This document shows positions 52,300 to 61,363 of a stretch of DNA of 64,000 bases, one piece after another. This stretch comes from Acidobacteriota bacterium (GTDB taxonomy: Bacteria > Acidobacteriota > Terriglobia > Terriglobales > Acidobacteriaceae). Below the pieces are notes generated by a model, which did no database searches, was not told where the DNA came from, and saw nothing but the letters and a program-made list of their open reading frames with translations. The first letter of the stretch is position 1. The number at the start of each line of letters is the position of its first letter. Both the position numbers and the translations under genes were made by a program. Location: NCBI GenBank assembly GCA_003225005.1, contig QIAN01000048.1:62001-126000 (forward strand), given 5' to 3'.

Positions 52300-53172
52300 A
52301 TGGTCTCATCCGCTGCCCCGGCGCTTCAATCGTCTGCCCCGCTGTTCCCCTACGACAAGTGGGGTCGAGCTTTGCCCGCCTTGGCCCGGCAGTACCGCGA
52401 CAATTATCCCTGCCCGCATATCCGACTCGTCGATTTTCTAAAGCCCGAGACCGCCTCGGCCATGGCGGTCGAGTTTCCCCAGCCTGCAAGCGAGGAGTGG
52501 ACGCAATACAAGCACGCGAATGAAAACAAGCTGGGCATGGCCCATCGCGAACGTTTTCCTCCCACGTTAGGCGCGGTGACGGACGAACTGAACTCACCAG
52601 AGTTCGTGGCCTGGTTGTCGGAATTGACCGGCATCCCTAACCTGATCGCGGATCCCATGTTGGAGGGAGGAGGATTGCATCAGTCTGGACGAGGTGGCTA
52701 CCTGAACGTGCATACGGACTTTTCCATGCATCACTTCCACACCAACTGGCACCGGCGGGTGAATTTGATTCTCTATTTGAATCCGGGTTGGCTTGAACAG
52801 TGGGGAGGATCGCTGGAATTGTGGGAACCCAGGATGGCCCGTTGCGGCGCGAAATATCCGCCGCTTCTGAATCATGCTTTAATCTTCACCACGGACGAAC
52901 GTTCTCTTCATGGTTTTCCGGATCCTCAAAAGTGCCCGCAGGGCATTTCGCGCAAGAGCCTGGCGCTGTACTACTACACGGTGGAGCAAGACAAGAAATT
53001 CGCGGTACATTCGACGGACTATTTTGCCCGGCCTCAAGACGGCATCGGGAAAGCCTTTTTGATATGGCTCGATAAGAAGGCCGTCGACCTTTATTCCCGA
53101 GCGAAAGCGCGGTTCGGATTTTCCGACGCCTTGGCCAGCAAGGTTTTGGGATTTCTTTCCGGAAAGAAATAG
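52300..53172 (+). CDS. 2-oxoglutarate/Fe(II)-dependent oxygenase
   Basis: A 290-residue oxygenase of the prolyl 4-hydroxylase-like superfamily. The iron ligands are in LNVHTDFSMHH (H-x-D) and a distal His in SLHGFPDPQKCPQGISRKS, where the Arg/Ser likely bind 2-oxoglutarate. The N-terminal 80 residues precede the double-stranded beta-helix core. Similar enzymes hydroxylate proteins, lipids or sugar parts. It stands about 100 bases after the membrane protein on the same strand, so probably belongs to the same envelope cluster. Confidence 0.88.
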   Translation: MVSSAAPALQSSAPLFPYDKWGRALPALARQYRDNYPCPHIRLVDFLKPETASAMAVEFPQPASEEWTQYKHANENKLGMAHRERFPPTLGAVTDELNSPEFVAWLSELTGIPNLIADPMLEGGGLHQSGRGGYLNVHTDFSMHHFHTNWHRRVNLILYLNPGWLEQWGGSLELWEPRMARCGAKYPPLLNHALIFTTDERSLHGFPDPQKCPQGISRKSLALYYYTVEQDKKFAVHSTDYFARPQDGIGKAFLIWLDKKAVDLYSRAKARFGFSDALASKVLGFLSGKK

Positions 53173-53302
53173 CCCGAGACCTTCGTTGTGCTCGGATCGC
53201 TCGCCCCCACGATTTAAATTTAAAACAACATCTTGAAACCCAGAGATCGCTGGCGGCGGCCGAGGGCGCGGAGTGATTCATGATGCTGCTGGATTCGTTT
53301 CG

Positions 53303-54103
53303 TTAAGTCGAGCGCACTGCTTCCTTGCTGCGCGCATAGTACGCGCCAGGATCGAGTTTGCGGCCCTTGTCGCTGAAGCGGCGAAAGTTGAGGATGTGAG
53401 CCCTCTGCAGAGCGAACTGCAAGGTTGTGGCCAACACGCCAAAGCCATACTTCACACTGCGGCCGAAGTTAATGGACGAGGCCTCTTCGAAATACTTCGT
53501 GGGACACGACACTTCACCGATACCAAAGCCGAAGTGCACGCACTGGGCCAGCATCTGATTGTCGAAGACGAAGTCGTCGGAGTTTTCCAGCAATGGCAGT
53601 TCGGTGAGCACCTTGCGGCTGAAGGCGCGGTAGCCGGTGTGGTATTCAGAGAGTTTCACTCTCAAGAAAAGATTCTCAACCGCGGTGAGCGCGCGGTTGG
53701 CAATGTATTTATAAAGCGGCATACCGCCGCGCAACGCGGTACCACCGATAATGCGCGAGCCCAGCACCACGTCATATACGCCGTACGCAACCATGCTGGC
53801 GAGAGCGGTTATGAGCAAAGGCGTGTACTGATAATCCGGATGCAGCATGATGACGACATCGGCGCCCGCGGCCAGGGCTTCGCGGTAGCAGGTCTGCTGG
53901 TTGCGGCCGTAGCCGTAGTTGCGGTCGTGCTGGAAAATGCGCAAGCCCAACTGGTGCGCAAGGTCAACGGTGCGGTCAGAACTGTGGTCATCGACCAGTA
54001 TGCGGATGTCCACCAGTTCAGGCAGCTCTGCCACCGTTGCCGGGAGCGTCTTCTCCGCGTTGTAGGCCGGCATCACCACCGCGATGTGTTTGCCGTTAAT
54101 CAT
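53303..54103 (-). CDS. Family 2 glycosyltransferase (DPM1-like)
   Basis: A 266-residue transferase with the GT-A fold: [14 protein letters not shown] at the N-terminus, VDDHSSDRT at about residues 37-45, and [10 protein letters not shown] in place of the D-x-D motif. The length and the lack of long C-terminal membrane helices fit dolichyl-phosphate mannose/undecaprenyl-phosphate sugar synthases, which would supply donors to GT-C enzymes such as the gene at 49.3 kb. It is encoded opposite to that group and converges with the oxygenase. Confidence 0.88.
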   Translation of the reverse strand: MINGKHIAVVMPAYNAEKTLPATVAELPELVDIRILVDDHSSDRTVDLAHQLGLRIFQHDRNYGYGRNQQTCYREALAAGADVVIMLHPDYQYTPLLITALASMVAYGVYDVVLGSRIIGGTALRGGMPLYKYIANRALTAVENLFLRVKLSEYHTGYRAFSRKVLTELPLLENSDDFVFDNQMLAQCVHFGFGIGEVSCPTKYFEEASSINFGRSVKYGFGVLATTLQFALQRAHILNFRRFSDKGRKLDPGAYYARSKEAVRST

Positions 54104-54669
54104 AGTTACGAGGGTTCATCGCCATGATACCTCAGTGGAGTGCCGCTTCACAGAGATAGACGAGAGGGCAGAGGTTCCGATTCAAAAAACCTGAATTTTC
54201 CGAATCTTCGGGGCTTCGACATCCCCTCACTGTTCAGACCAAAGAACTTCACAAGAATGCCGAAGGTGCGGGTGTGGGTAACCCTCCACAACTATCAGAG
54301 ACTTCCGTCCGACGATCAGATCCAGTTTCCGCGATGCCCTCCCCCATCGTCTTCTGGGACCCTCCTGGACGGACTGGAGACTCAATGCAGAGATCTGCCT
54401 GGATGGCGGCGCTTCTGTTCTCTCACGTGCCTGAACGCACAAACCGCCCGTGTTACTCATCTGGTTGCCGACTGGGAAAGGCGGGGAGGGTTGTTCCCAT
54501 AGAACAGGCTCGCGGTAAACTCCCCAAAGGTGCCTGCGACGAACGGCAGCGCTTGTTCGTCGCGCCCCGTGACTTGCTCCAAGCTGCGCCCTGTGCAAAA
54601 CTTAGGCTTAGCTGATTTCTTTGCTTGTCCTCTGGCGTAGAGGCCGGGACGGCGTCGCGCACCAAACCA
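54104..54669. promoter_or_regulatory. leuCD leader region with stable hairpins
   Basis: About 565 bases with no convincing gene. It contains GGGGAG (54483-54488) able to pair with CTCCCC (54520-54525), and a perfect 9-bp stem GCGACGAAC-ggcagcgctt-GTTCGTCGC (54536-54563), about 110 bases before leuC. No T-tract and no run of Leu codons is seen, so it is not a classical leader-peptide attenuator. The region likely holds the promoters of both leuC and the divergent GT2. Confidence 0.45.
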
Positions 54670-56079
54670 ATGCCCGAGAAGCGCACACTGTTCGAAAAGA
54701 TCTGGAACGCCCACTTGGTAGCCGAACCGAGCGGTCGGTCTTCCATTCTTTACGTTGACCTGCACCTCGTCCATGAGGTTACCTCGCCGCAAGCTTTCGA
54801 TGGCTTGCGAACCGCCGGGCGGAGAGTCCGGCAGCCGTTGAGAACCGTAGCCACGGTGGACCACAACATTCCCACCGAGCCGCGCGGTACCCCGATCACC
54901 GACGCCATTGCCGCGCGACAGATTGAAGCCTTGCAGAAGAATTGCAGGGAATTTGGTATCCGGCTTTTTGATGTGGATTCGCCGGAGCAGGGGATTGTGC
55001 ACGTGATCGGGCCGGAGTTGGGCCTGACACAACCGGGCATGACTATTGTTTGTGGTGACAGCCATACTAGTACCCACGGCGCATTTGGGGCTTTGGCATT
55101 CGGCATCGGCACTTCAGAAGTTGAGCATGTTTTGGCTACGCAATGCCTGGCGCAACAAAAACCGAGGACGATGAAAATTGAGGTTCGCGGCCGGCTTCAG
55201 GAGGGAGTCGCTGCAAAGGACCTGGCGCTCGGGATGATTGGACAGATTGGGACGGACGGCGCGAGTGGGCATGTGATCGAGTACGCCGGCGAAGCGGTGC
55301 GCGGACTTTCGATGGAAGGCCGGATGACTCTGTGCAACATGAGCATCGAGGCGGGTGCCCGCGCGGGGATGGTGGCGCCGGATGAGACGACTTTGGCCTA
55401 TGTGAAACGACGTCGTTTCGCGCCGCGTGATGGTGAGTGGGAAACAGCGGTGGCGTTGTGGCGCACATTGCCGACGGATGACGGTGCGTCTTTCGACAAA
55501 GTGGTGGGAATTGATGCTGCGCAACTTTCACCGTTCGTAACCTGGGGGACAGATCCGGGGATGGTGGCCCCGATTACGGGCCGCGTTCCTGAGCCTGGAA
55601 GTATGCGGGACGGCGTGCGCCGTGCCACTGAACTCGCCTTGGAGTACATGGCATTGGAACCCGGCAAACGCATCGAGGAAATCGGCATCGACCGTGTGTT
55701 TATTGGGTCGTGCACAAACTCACGAATTGAAGATCTGCGGGCAGCGGCAAAAGTAGCCAAAGGACACCGTGTGAATCCGAAGGTGCGTGCCATGGTAGTG
55801 CCGGGGTCGCAATCGGTTAAGCGAGCCGCCGAGCAGGAAGGTTTGCACAAGATTTTTCTCGATGCCGGGTTCGAGTGGCGCGAGTCTGGCTGTTCGATGT
55901 GCCTGGGAATGAATCCTGATATCTTGCAACCGGGCGAGCGTTGCGCTTCCACGAGCAACCGCAATTTTGAGGGGCGGCAGGGGCGCGGCGGACGCACCCA
56001 CCTGGTGAGTCCAATGATGGCCGCCGCGGCGGCGGTCACGGGACACTTTACCGACATACGCAACTGGAAATTCCGTTGA
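54670..56079 (+). CDS. leuC: 3-isopropylmalate dehydratase large subunit
   Basis: With LeuD converts 2-isopropylmalate to 3-isopropylmalate in leucine synthesis. The 469-residue protein begins [17 protein letters not shown] at ATG 54670 and has the aconitase-fold motifs: [26 protein letters not shown], the cluster Cys in [11 protein letters not shown] and the C-x2-C pair in [10 protein letters not shown] that bind the 4Fe-4S cluster. The frame is open to a TTG at 54625, but homology begins at this Met. leuD follows after 28 bases. leuA and leuB are not in the window. Confidence 0.96.
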   Translation: MPEKRTLFEKIWNAHLVAEPSGRSSILYVDLHLVHEVTSPQAFDGLRTAGRRVRQPLRTVATVDHNIPTEPRGTPITDAIAARQIEALQKNCREFGIRLFDVDSPEQGIVHVIGPELGLTQPGMTIVCGDSHTSTHGAFGALAFGIGTSEVEHVLATQCLAQQKPRTMKIEVRGRLQEGVAAKDLALGMIGQIGTDGASGHVIEYAGEAVRGLSMEGRMTLCNMSIEAGARAGMVAPDETTLAYVKRRRFAPRDGEWETAVALWRTLPTDDGASFDKVVGIDAAQLSPFVTWGTDPGMVAPITGRVPEPGSMRDGVRRATELALEYMALEPGKRIEEIGIDRVFIGSCTNSRIEDLRAAAKVAKGHRVNPKVRAMVVPGSQSVKRAAEQEGLHKIFLDAGFEWRESGCSMCLGMNPDILQPGERCASTSNRNFEGRQGRGGRTHLVSPMMAAAAAVTGHFTDIRNWKFR

Positions 56080-56107
56080 CCCTGAAAATGACGATGGAGA
56101 ATCTTCG

Positions 56108-56725
56108 ATGAAGCCGTTCGGCGTGCACCGGGGCAGAGTGGCGCCGCTCGACCGCGTCAATGTGGACACGGACCAGATCATCCCGAAGCAATTTCTGAAG
56201 CGGATCGAGCGTACGGGGTTTGGCGAGTTTCTCTTTTACGATTGGCGCCATGCGGCTGCAGGCCAGAGAGAGGAAACTTTCGTCCTCGACCAGCCGCGAT
56301 ACAAGGGCGCCAGCATTCTGGTCGCTGGAAAGAACTTCGGGTGCGGCTCTTCGCGCGAACATGCGGTGTGGGCGCTCGGCGACTTTGGTTTCCGCGCAGT
56401 GATTGCATCTTCATTCGCCGATATTTTCGCCAATAACGCCACCAAGAATGGCTTCCTCACGGTGTGCCTGAGCGAAGCCAACGCCTTTGAGCTCATGCGC
56501 AGAGCCCGAGAAATCGATAATTACCAACTCACCGTCGATCTGGAAACATGCCAGGTGCGCGACGATCAGAGCTTTGCCGCCGGCTTTCAAGTCGATGAGT
56601 TTGTGCGCCATTGTCTGATGAACGGATTAGATGACATTGGGCTGACGCTACAACACGAAGCGGAGATCACAGCATACGAGGCGAAGCATCCGCCATCGGT
56701 GGCCCTGCAAGATCGGGCCAAGTAA
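56108..56725 (+). CDS. leuD: 3-isopropylmalate dehydratase small subunit
   Basis: The swivel subunit of isopropylmalate isomerase. The 205-residue protein contains LDRVNVDTDQIIPKQFLKRI, the substrate-binding loop GKNFGCGSSREHAVWAL, and the helices of the LeuD fold. It follows leuC with a 28-base gap and is clearly co-transcribed. The length and motifs are normal for the bacterial long form. Confidence 0.96.
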   Translation: MKPFGVHRGRVAPLDRVNVDTDQIIPKQFLKRIERTGFGEFLFYDWRHAAAGQREETFVLDQPRYKGASILVAGKNFGCGSSREHAVWALGDFGFRAVIASSFADIFANNATKNGFLTVCLSEANAFELMRRAREIDNYQLTVDLETCQVRDDQSFAAGFQVDEFVRHCLMNGLDDIGLTLQHEAEITAYEAKHPPSVALQDRAK

Positions 56726-56900
56726 GGAAACCTCTCGTGCGCGTAAAGATTTGTAAAACCTTTGGCCATAGCTGGACTAGTTGGCAGCGCAATTGATGCT
56801 AGTTTCATAAGAGCCTAATATTGCAGTCCGTTGTCCTAAGTTTCCCGTCTCCCGGTAAAGTTGCCGCAACCGGCCAGTAAAGGCTTACGTCTAACTGTTA

Positions 56901-58193
56901 GTGCGTGCCCAAACTATGCGGAAAACGATAGCTGGGTCAAAACTGTCTGCATCAAAAACTGTGAAGATCATCTCTTCGGGTAGTTCTGGACAACAGACGC
57001 TCTCACCGGACTCGGGGGTGCTTGCCATCTTCGTGTTGGTGCTCGGGGCGCTCTGCTTCAGCCTTTCTGGTTGCGGCACGGCCAATTCGAAGCAGCAACA
57101 GGCGCAAGCGGCTGCGCCTCGAGCAGTGTCGGTCGCGATCGCTCAGGTTAAGGTTCAGGACGTCCCTGTCTATGTGACTGGTCTGGGTTCAGTGACGGCT
57201 TTCAATACGGCAAACATCAAGAGCCGCGTGGATGGCCAAATTATGAAGGTGAATTTCAGGGAGGGACAGAACGTCAAGCAGGGCGAACTATTGATACTCA
57301 TTGATCCTCGGCAGTATGAGGCCCAGTTGGAACAGGCGCAAGCGCAGCAATTTCGTGATCAGGCACAACTACGCGACGCCAAACTGAATCTTGATCGATA
57401 TACGGCTCTGATTCCATCTGGCAGCATTTCACAACAGCAGGTAGACACGCAGCACGCACTCGCCGACCAATTGGAAGGCACGGTCCGCAATGATCAAGGG
57501 ATCATCGACAACGCCAAGCTGCAGATTATCTATTGCCACATTACGGCGCCATTCGGCGGGCGCATTGGCTTGCGCCAGGTGGATGTGGGGAACATCGTGC
57601 ATGCTTCCGATGCCAATCCAATGCTCGTTCTGACGCAGCTCCAACCGATCGCAGTCATCTTCACCTTGCCGGAAGATTTGCTGCCGTCGGTGTCGCAGCA
57701 TATGAAGAATTCGACGTTGCAGGTGGACGTGTATAACCGTGACGATCAAACCAAGTTGGCGACCGGAAAACTTCTCACCATCGACAACGAAATTGATCAG
57801 ACGACGGGCACGGCCAAACTCAAAGCGGTGTTTGACAATAAAGACAGTCAGCTCTGGTCCAATCAATTTGTAAACATACAATTGCTGCTGGAGACGCGAA
57901 AGAACAGCACCGTTTTACCAACGGCCGCGATTCTTCGTGGTCCGCAGGGAACCTTCGTTTACGCCGTGAAGCCCGACAAGACGGTCGAAGCGCGCCCGGT
58001 GACCGTGTCGCTTACCCAGGGCGACACGACGATCATCAGCAACGGACTCAACCCGGGGGATACCGTGGTTACCGACGGCCAAGACAAGCTGCAGAGCGGA
58101 AGCAAGATCGAACCCCGAAACCCCAGTCCCGGCAATAATCACGCGATTCCGAGTGCTCGCGGCACAACGGCATCAGGAACTGCTGCTTCATGA
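56901..58193 (+). CDS. RND efflux periplasmic adaptor (MFP), MdtA-like
   Basis: A 430-residue membrane-fusion protein linking inner-membrane pumps to an outer-membrane channel. A hydrophobic segment ends in the lipobox-like FSLSGC, with Cys at about residue 58, so it may be a lipoprotein, although the preceding n-region is unusually long (about 40 residues). The adaptor parts follow: [23 protein letters not shown] (lipoyl half), a hairpin helix region ([20 protein letters not shown]), and the beta-barrel. GTG 56901 or ATG 56916 could start it. Its stop overlaps the first pump gene by four bases (ATGA). Confidence 0.92.
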   Translation: MRAQTMRKTIAGSKLSASKTVKIISSGSSGQQTLSPDSGVLAIFVLVLGALCFSLSGCGTANSKQQQAQAAAPRAVSVAIAQVKVQDVPVYVTGLGSVTAFNTANIKSRVDGQIMKVNFREGQNVKQGELLILIDPRQYEAQLEQAQAQQFRDQAQLRDAKLNLDRYTALIPSGSISQQQVDTQHALADQLEGTVRNDQGIIDNAKLQIIYCHITAPFGGRIGLRQVDVGNIVHASDANPMLVLTQLQPIAVIFTLPEDLLPSVSQHMKNSTLQVDVYNRDDQTKLATGKLLTIDNEIDQTTGTAKLKAVFDNKDSQLWSNQFVNIQLLLETRKNSTVLPTAAILRGPQGTFVYAVKPDKTVEARPVTVSLTQGDTTIISNGLNPGDTVVTDGQDKLQSGSKIEPRNPSPGNNHAIPSARGTTASGTAAS

Positions 58194-61100
58194 CTCCATC
58201 CCGGATATTCATTCTCCGGCCAGTTGCAACCACGCTGTTAATGGTGGCCGTTCTGCTCGTCGGCTGGGTGGCGTTCCTGCAGTTGCCCGTTTCCGCATTG
58301 CCTGAAGTCGACTATCCCACGATCCAAGTGGTGACGTTTTATCCAGGGGCGGATCCGGAAGTCATGGCTTCATCGGTAACTTCGCCGCTGGAGCGGCAGT
58401 TCGGGCAAGTTCCCGGCCTGAGCCAGATGACTTCCACGAGTTCGTTCGGCAGTTCGGTCATTACGCTGCAATTCAATCTTGACCAGAATATTGACATCGA
58501 AGAACAGCAAGTGCAGGCCGCGATCAATGCGGGTTCGACGTATCTGCCCGCCGATCTGCCAAATCCTCCCATCTATAGCAAGGTAAATCCGGCGGATGCT
58601 CCGATTCTCACGCTGGCCATGACTTCCGACACTTTACCGCTGTCCAAGGTGGAAGACCTTGCGGATACTGCTCTGGCGCAGAAAATCTCGCAGTTGCCGG
58701 GCGTGGGACTGGTCTCTATCAGCGGCGGACAGAAGCCGGCAGTTCGAATTCAGGTGAACCCGACGGCGTTGGCTTCGTACGGACTGAGTCTCGAAGACTT
58801 GCGCACCGCGCTGGTGCAGGCCAATGTCGACCAGGCCAAGGGTGTGCTTGATGGCGCACGGCAGTCTTACACCATCGGGGCCAACGACCAGCTTAACTCG
58901 AGCGAGCAATACAAACCGATTGTCGTCGCTTATCGCAATGGCGGTCCGGTACGCGTAGGCGACATCGCCAACGTAATCGACGGAACGGAAAATGCCTGGC
59001 TCGCCGCATGGATGAATACGACACCGGCGGTCATTGTCAACATACAACGTCAGCCCGGCGCAAACATAATCAGTGTAGTAGATCGGATCAAGAAGCTGCT
59101 GCCGCAGTTGCAGGCATCTCTGCCCTCGGCAGTGAAAGTGCAGATCCTCACAGACCGAACGACGACCATCCGCGCCTCTGTGAAAGACGTGGAATTTGAG
59201 CTGATGCTGACCATCGTGCTGGTGGTGATGGTCATCTTTCTCTTCCTGCGGAACTTTTCGGCCACCGTCATCCCCAGCGTGGCTGTGCCTCTTTCGCTGA
59301 TTGGAACGTTCGGAGTGATGTATTTGCTGGGATACAGTCTCAATAACCTGACCCTTATGGCGCTGACCATCTCCACTGGATTCGTAGTGGATGACGCAAT
59401 CGTCATGATCGAGAACATTGACCGCTACCTTGAGGCCGGAGATTCACCGCTCGATGCGGCACTTAAAGGGTCAGGACAGATCGGATTCACGATCGTCTCG
59501 CTGACGGTTTCTCTCATCGCCGTTCTGATTCCCTTGCTGTTCATGGGCGACATCGTGGGCCGATTGTTCCGCGAATTCGCGGTTACGCTGGCGGTGACGA
59601 TCCTGGTTTCGGCAGGGGTTTCATTAAGCTTGACGCCAATGATGGCGGCGAAATTGCTTAAGCATCGTAAGGAGGGCGAAGAGGGCCGCTTCTACGAAGT
59701 CACTGAAAATTACTACAACCGCGTAATCGCGTTCTACGGCCGCACGGTCAAGTGGGTACTCAAACACCAAACCGCGACATTGTTAGTGACATTGGCGACG
59801 CTGGTTTTGACTCTCATCCTGTATGTAGTCGTACCCAAGGGATTTTTCCCTGTGCAGGATACGGGCGTGATCCTGGGGGTTTCAGAAGCACCTGATAGTG
59901 TTTCGTTCGAGGCGATGTCCCAGCGTCAGCAGGAACTGGCGAAGGTGATTCTCCAGGACAAGGATGTTGACAGCCTCTCGTCTTTCATTGGAGTCGACGG
60001 TACCAATACTACGCCCAACAGTGGACGCATCCAGATCAACCTGAAGCCACGAAATGCACGCGACACTGATGCTTCCGGTATCATTCGCCGCCTCCAGCCC
60101 GAGATCGAGAAAGTCGAGGGCATCACGCTCTACATGCAGCCGGTGCAGGATCTGACCGTCGAGGATCGTGTCAGCCGCACCCAGTTCCAGTACTCGATTG
60201 AAGACGCAGATGCTCAGGAACTTGCGCAATGGACTCCGAAGCTAGTCGACAAATTGCGCACGCTCCCGGAGTTACGCGATGTGGCCACCGACCAACTCAA
60301 CAACGGGCTCAGGGCGAGCGTCACCATCGATCGCGACACCGCTTCGCGGCTCGGAATTCTTCCGCAGGCCATCGATAACACGCTCTACGACGCCTTCGGG
60401 CAGCGGCAGGTTTCAACCATCTTTACCCAGTTGAATCAGTATCACGTGGTGCTCGAAGTAGCGCCGAGCTTCCGCCAGAATCCCGACGCCCTGAAGGACA
60501 TCTACATTCGTCCCAGCGGTGCCGCGCCCGTGGCGGGCGCGCCAACCGGCAATGGAGCCACAACGACCACCAGCGGTGAGCCGATCCCCCTATCGACTTT
60601 CACGCATGTGCAGTCGACCAACGCCGCGCTGGCTGTCAACCATCAAGGACAGTTTCCGGTAGTCACGCTCTCATTCAACCTTGCGCCGGGCGCCTCTTTA
60701 GGGGAAGCAACGCGTTCCATCCAAAACGCAGAAAAGGAAATCCAACTGCCGGCCAGTATTCACGCTGCTTTTCAGGGGACGGCTGCAGCATTTCAAAATT
60801 CGCTTTCCTCCGAGCCGTTCTTAATTCTGGCTGCGGTGATTACCGTTTACATCGTTCTAGGCGTGCTGTATGAGAGCTATATCCACCCCATCACGATTCT
60901 CTCGACACTGCCTTCGGCAGGCGTGGGCGCGATCCTCGCGCTGCAGATTACTCGCAACGACCTCACTGTCGTAGCGCTGATAGGAATCATCCTGCTGATC
61001 GGCATCGTGAAAAAGAACGCCATCATGATGATCGACTTCGCTCTCGAAGCCGAGCGTGAGGAGCACAAACCGCCCGAGGAAGCGATCTATCAGGCATGCC

Positions 61101-61360
61101 TGCTGCGCTTCCGGCCCATCATGATGACGACGATGGCCGCGTTGCTGGGTGGCATACCCTTAGCGCTGGGATCTGGAACGGGGGCAGAGCTTCGACGGCC
61201 CCTCGGCATCACCATCGTGGGCGGACTCCTGCTCAGCCAATTGCTCACCCTATACACAACCCCGGTGGTTTATCTGTGGTTTGATCGATTGGCTCAGAAA
61301 TTTGAGAGATACCGGATCGGCAATCCCATTCCGCCCGAGGAGCCGATGCCGGCGGATTAG
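58190..61360 (+). CDS. RND efflux pump, MdtB-like
   Basis: A 1056-residue inner-membrane HAE1-family pump that exports hydrophobic compounds using the proton gradient. It has the duplicated topology of twelve helices with two large periplasmic loops. The proton-relay Asp pair is in [16 protein letters not shown] (about 400-415). An insert rich in Ala/Gly/Thr ([20 protein letters not shown]) lies in the second loop, unlike the second pump. It is coupled to the adaptor gene by a four-base overlap and precedes a second pump by three bases, the MdtABC arrangement in which two different pump subunits assemble together. Confidence 0.95.
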   Translation: MTPSRIFILRPVATTLLMVAVLLVGWVAFLQLPVSALPEVDYPTIQVVTFYPGADPEVMASSVTSPLERQFGQVPGLSQMTSTSSFGSSVITLQFNLDQNIDIEEQQVQAAINAGSTYLPADLPNPPIYSKVNPADAPILTLAMTSDTLPLSKVEDLADTALAQKISQLPGVGLVSISGGQKPAVRIQVNPTALASYGLSLEDLRTALVQANVDQAKGVLDGARQSYTIGANDQLNSSEQYKPIVVAYRNGGPVRVGDIANVIDGTENAWLAAWMNTTPAVIVNIQRQPGANIISVVDRIKKLLPQLQASLPSAVKVQILTDRTTTIRASVKDVEFELMLTIVLVVMVIFLFLRNFSATVIPSVAVPLSLIGTFGVMYLLGYSLNNLTLMALTISTGFVVDDAIVMIENIDRYLEAGDSPLDAALKGSGQIGFTIVSLTVSLIAVLIPLLFMGDIVGRLFREFAVTLAVTILVSAGVSLSLTPMMAAKLLKHRKEGEEGRFYEVTENYYNRVIAFYGRTVKWVLKHQTATLLVTLATLVLTLILYVVVPKGFFPVQDTGVILGVSEAPDSVSFEAMSQRQQELAKVILQDKDVDSLSSFIGVDGTNTTPNSGRIQINLKPRNARDTDASGIIRRLQPEIEKVEGITLYMQPVQDLTVEDRVSRTQFQYSIEDADAQELAQWTPKLVDKLRTLPELRDVATDQLNNGLRASVTIDRDTASRLGILPQAIDNTLYDAFGQRQVSTIFTQLNQYHVVLEVAPSFRQNPDALKDIYIRPSGAAPVAGAPTGNGATTTTSGEPIPLSTFTHVQSTNAALAVNHQGQFPVVTLSFNLAPGASLGEATRSIQNAEKEIQLPASIHAAFQGTAAAFQNSLSSEPFLILAAVITVYIVLGVLYESYIHPITILSTLPSAGVGAILALQITRNDLTVVALIGIILLIGIVKKNAIMMIDFALEAEREEHKPPEEAIYQACLLRFRPIMMTTMAALLGGIPLALGSGTGAELRRPLGITIVGGLLLSQLLTLYTTPVVYLWFDRLAQKFERYRIGNPIPPEEPMPAD

Positions 61361-61363
61361 ACA

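Noticed and set aside
54227-54660. Several short frames upstream of leuC
   Set aside because: They overlap each other on both strands, have no recognisable protein features and no good ribosome-binding sites.
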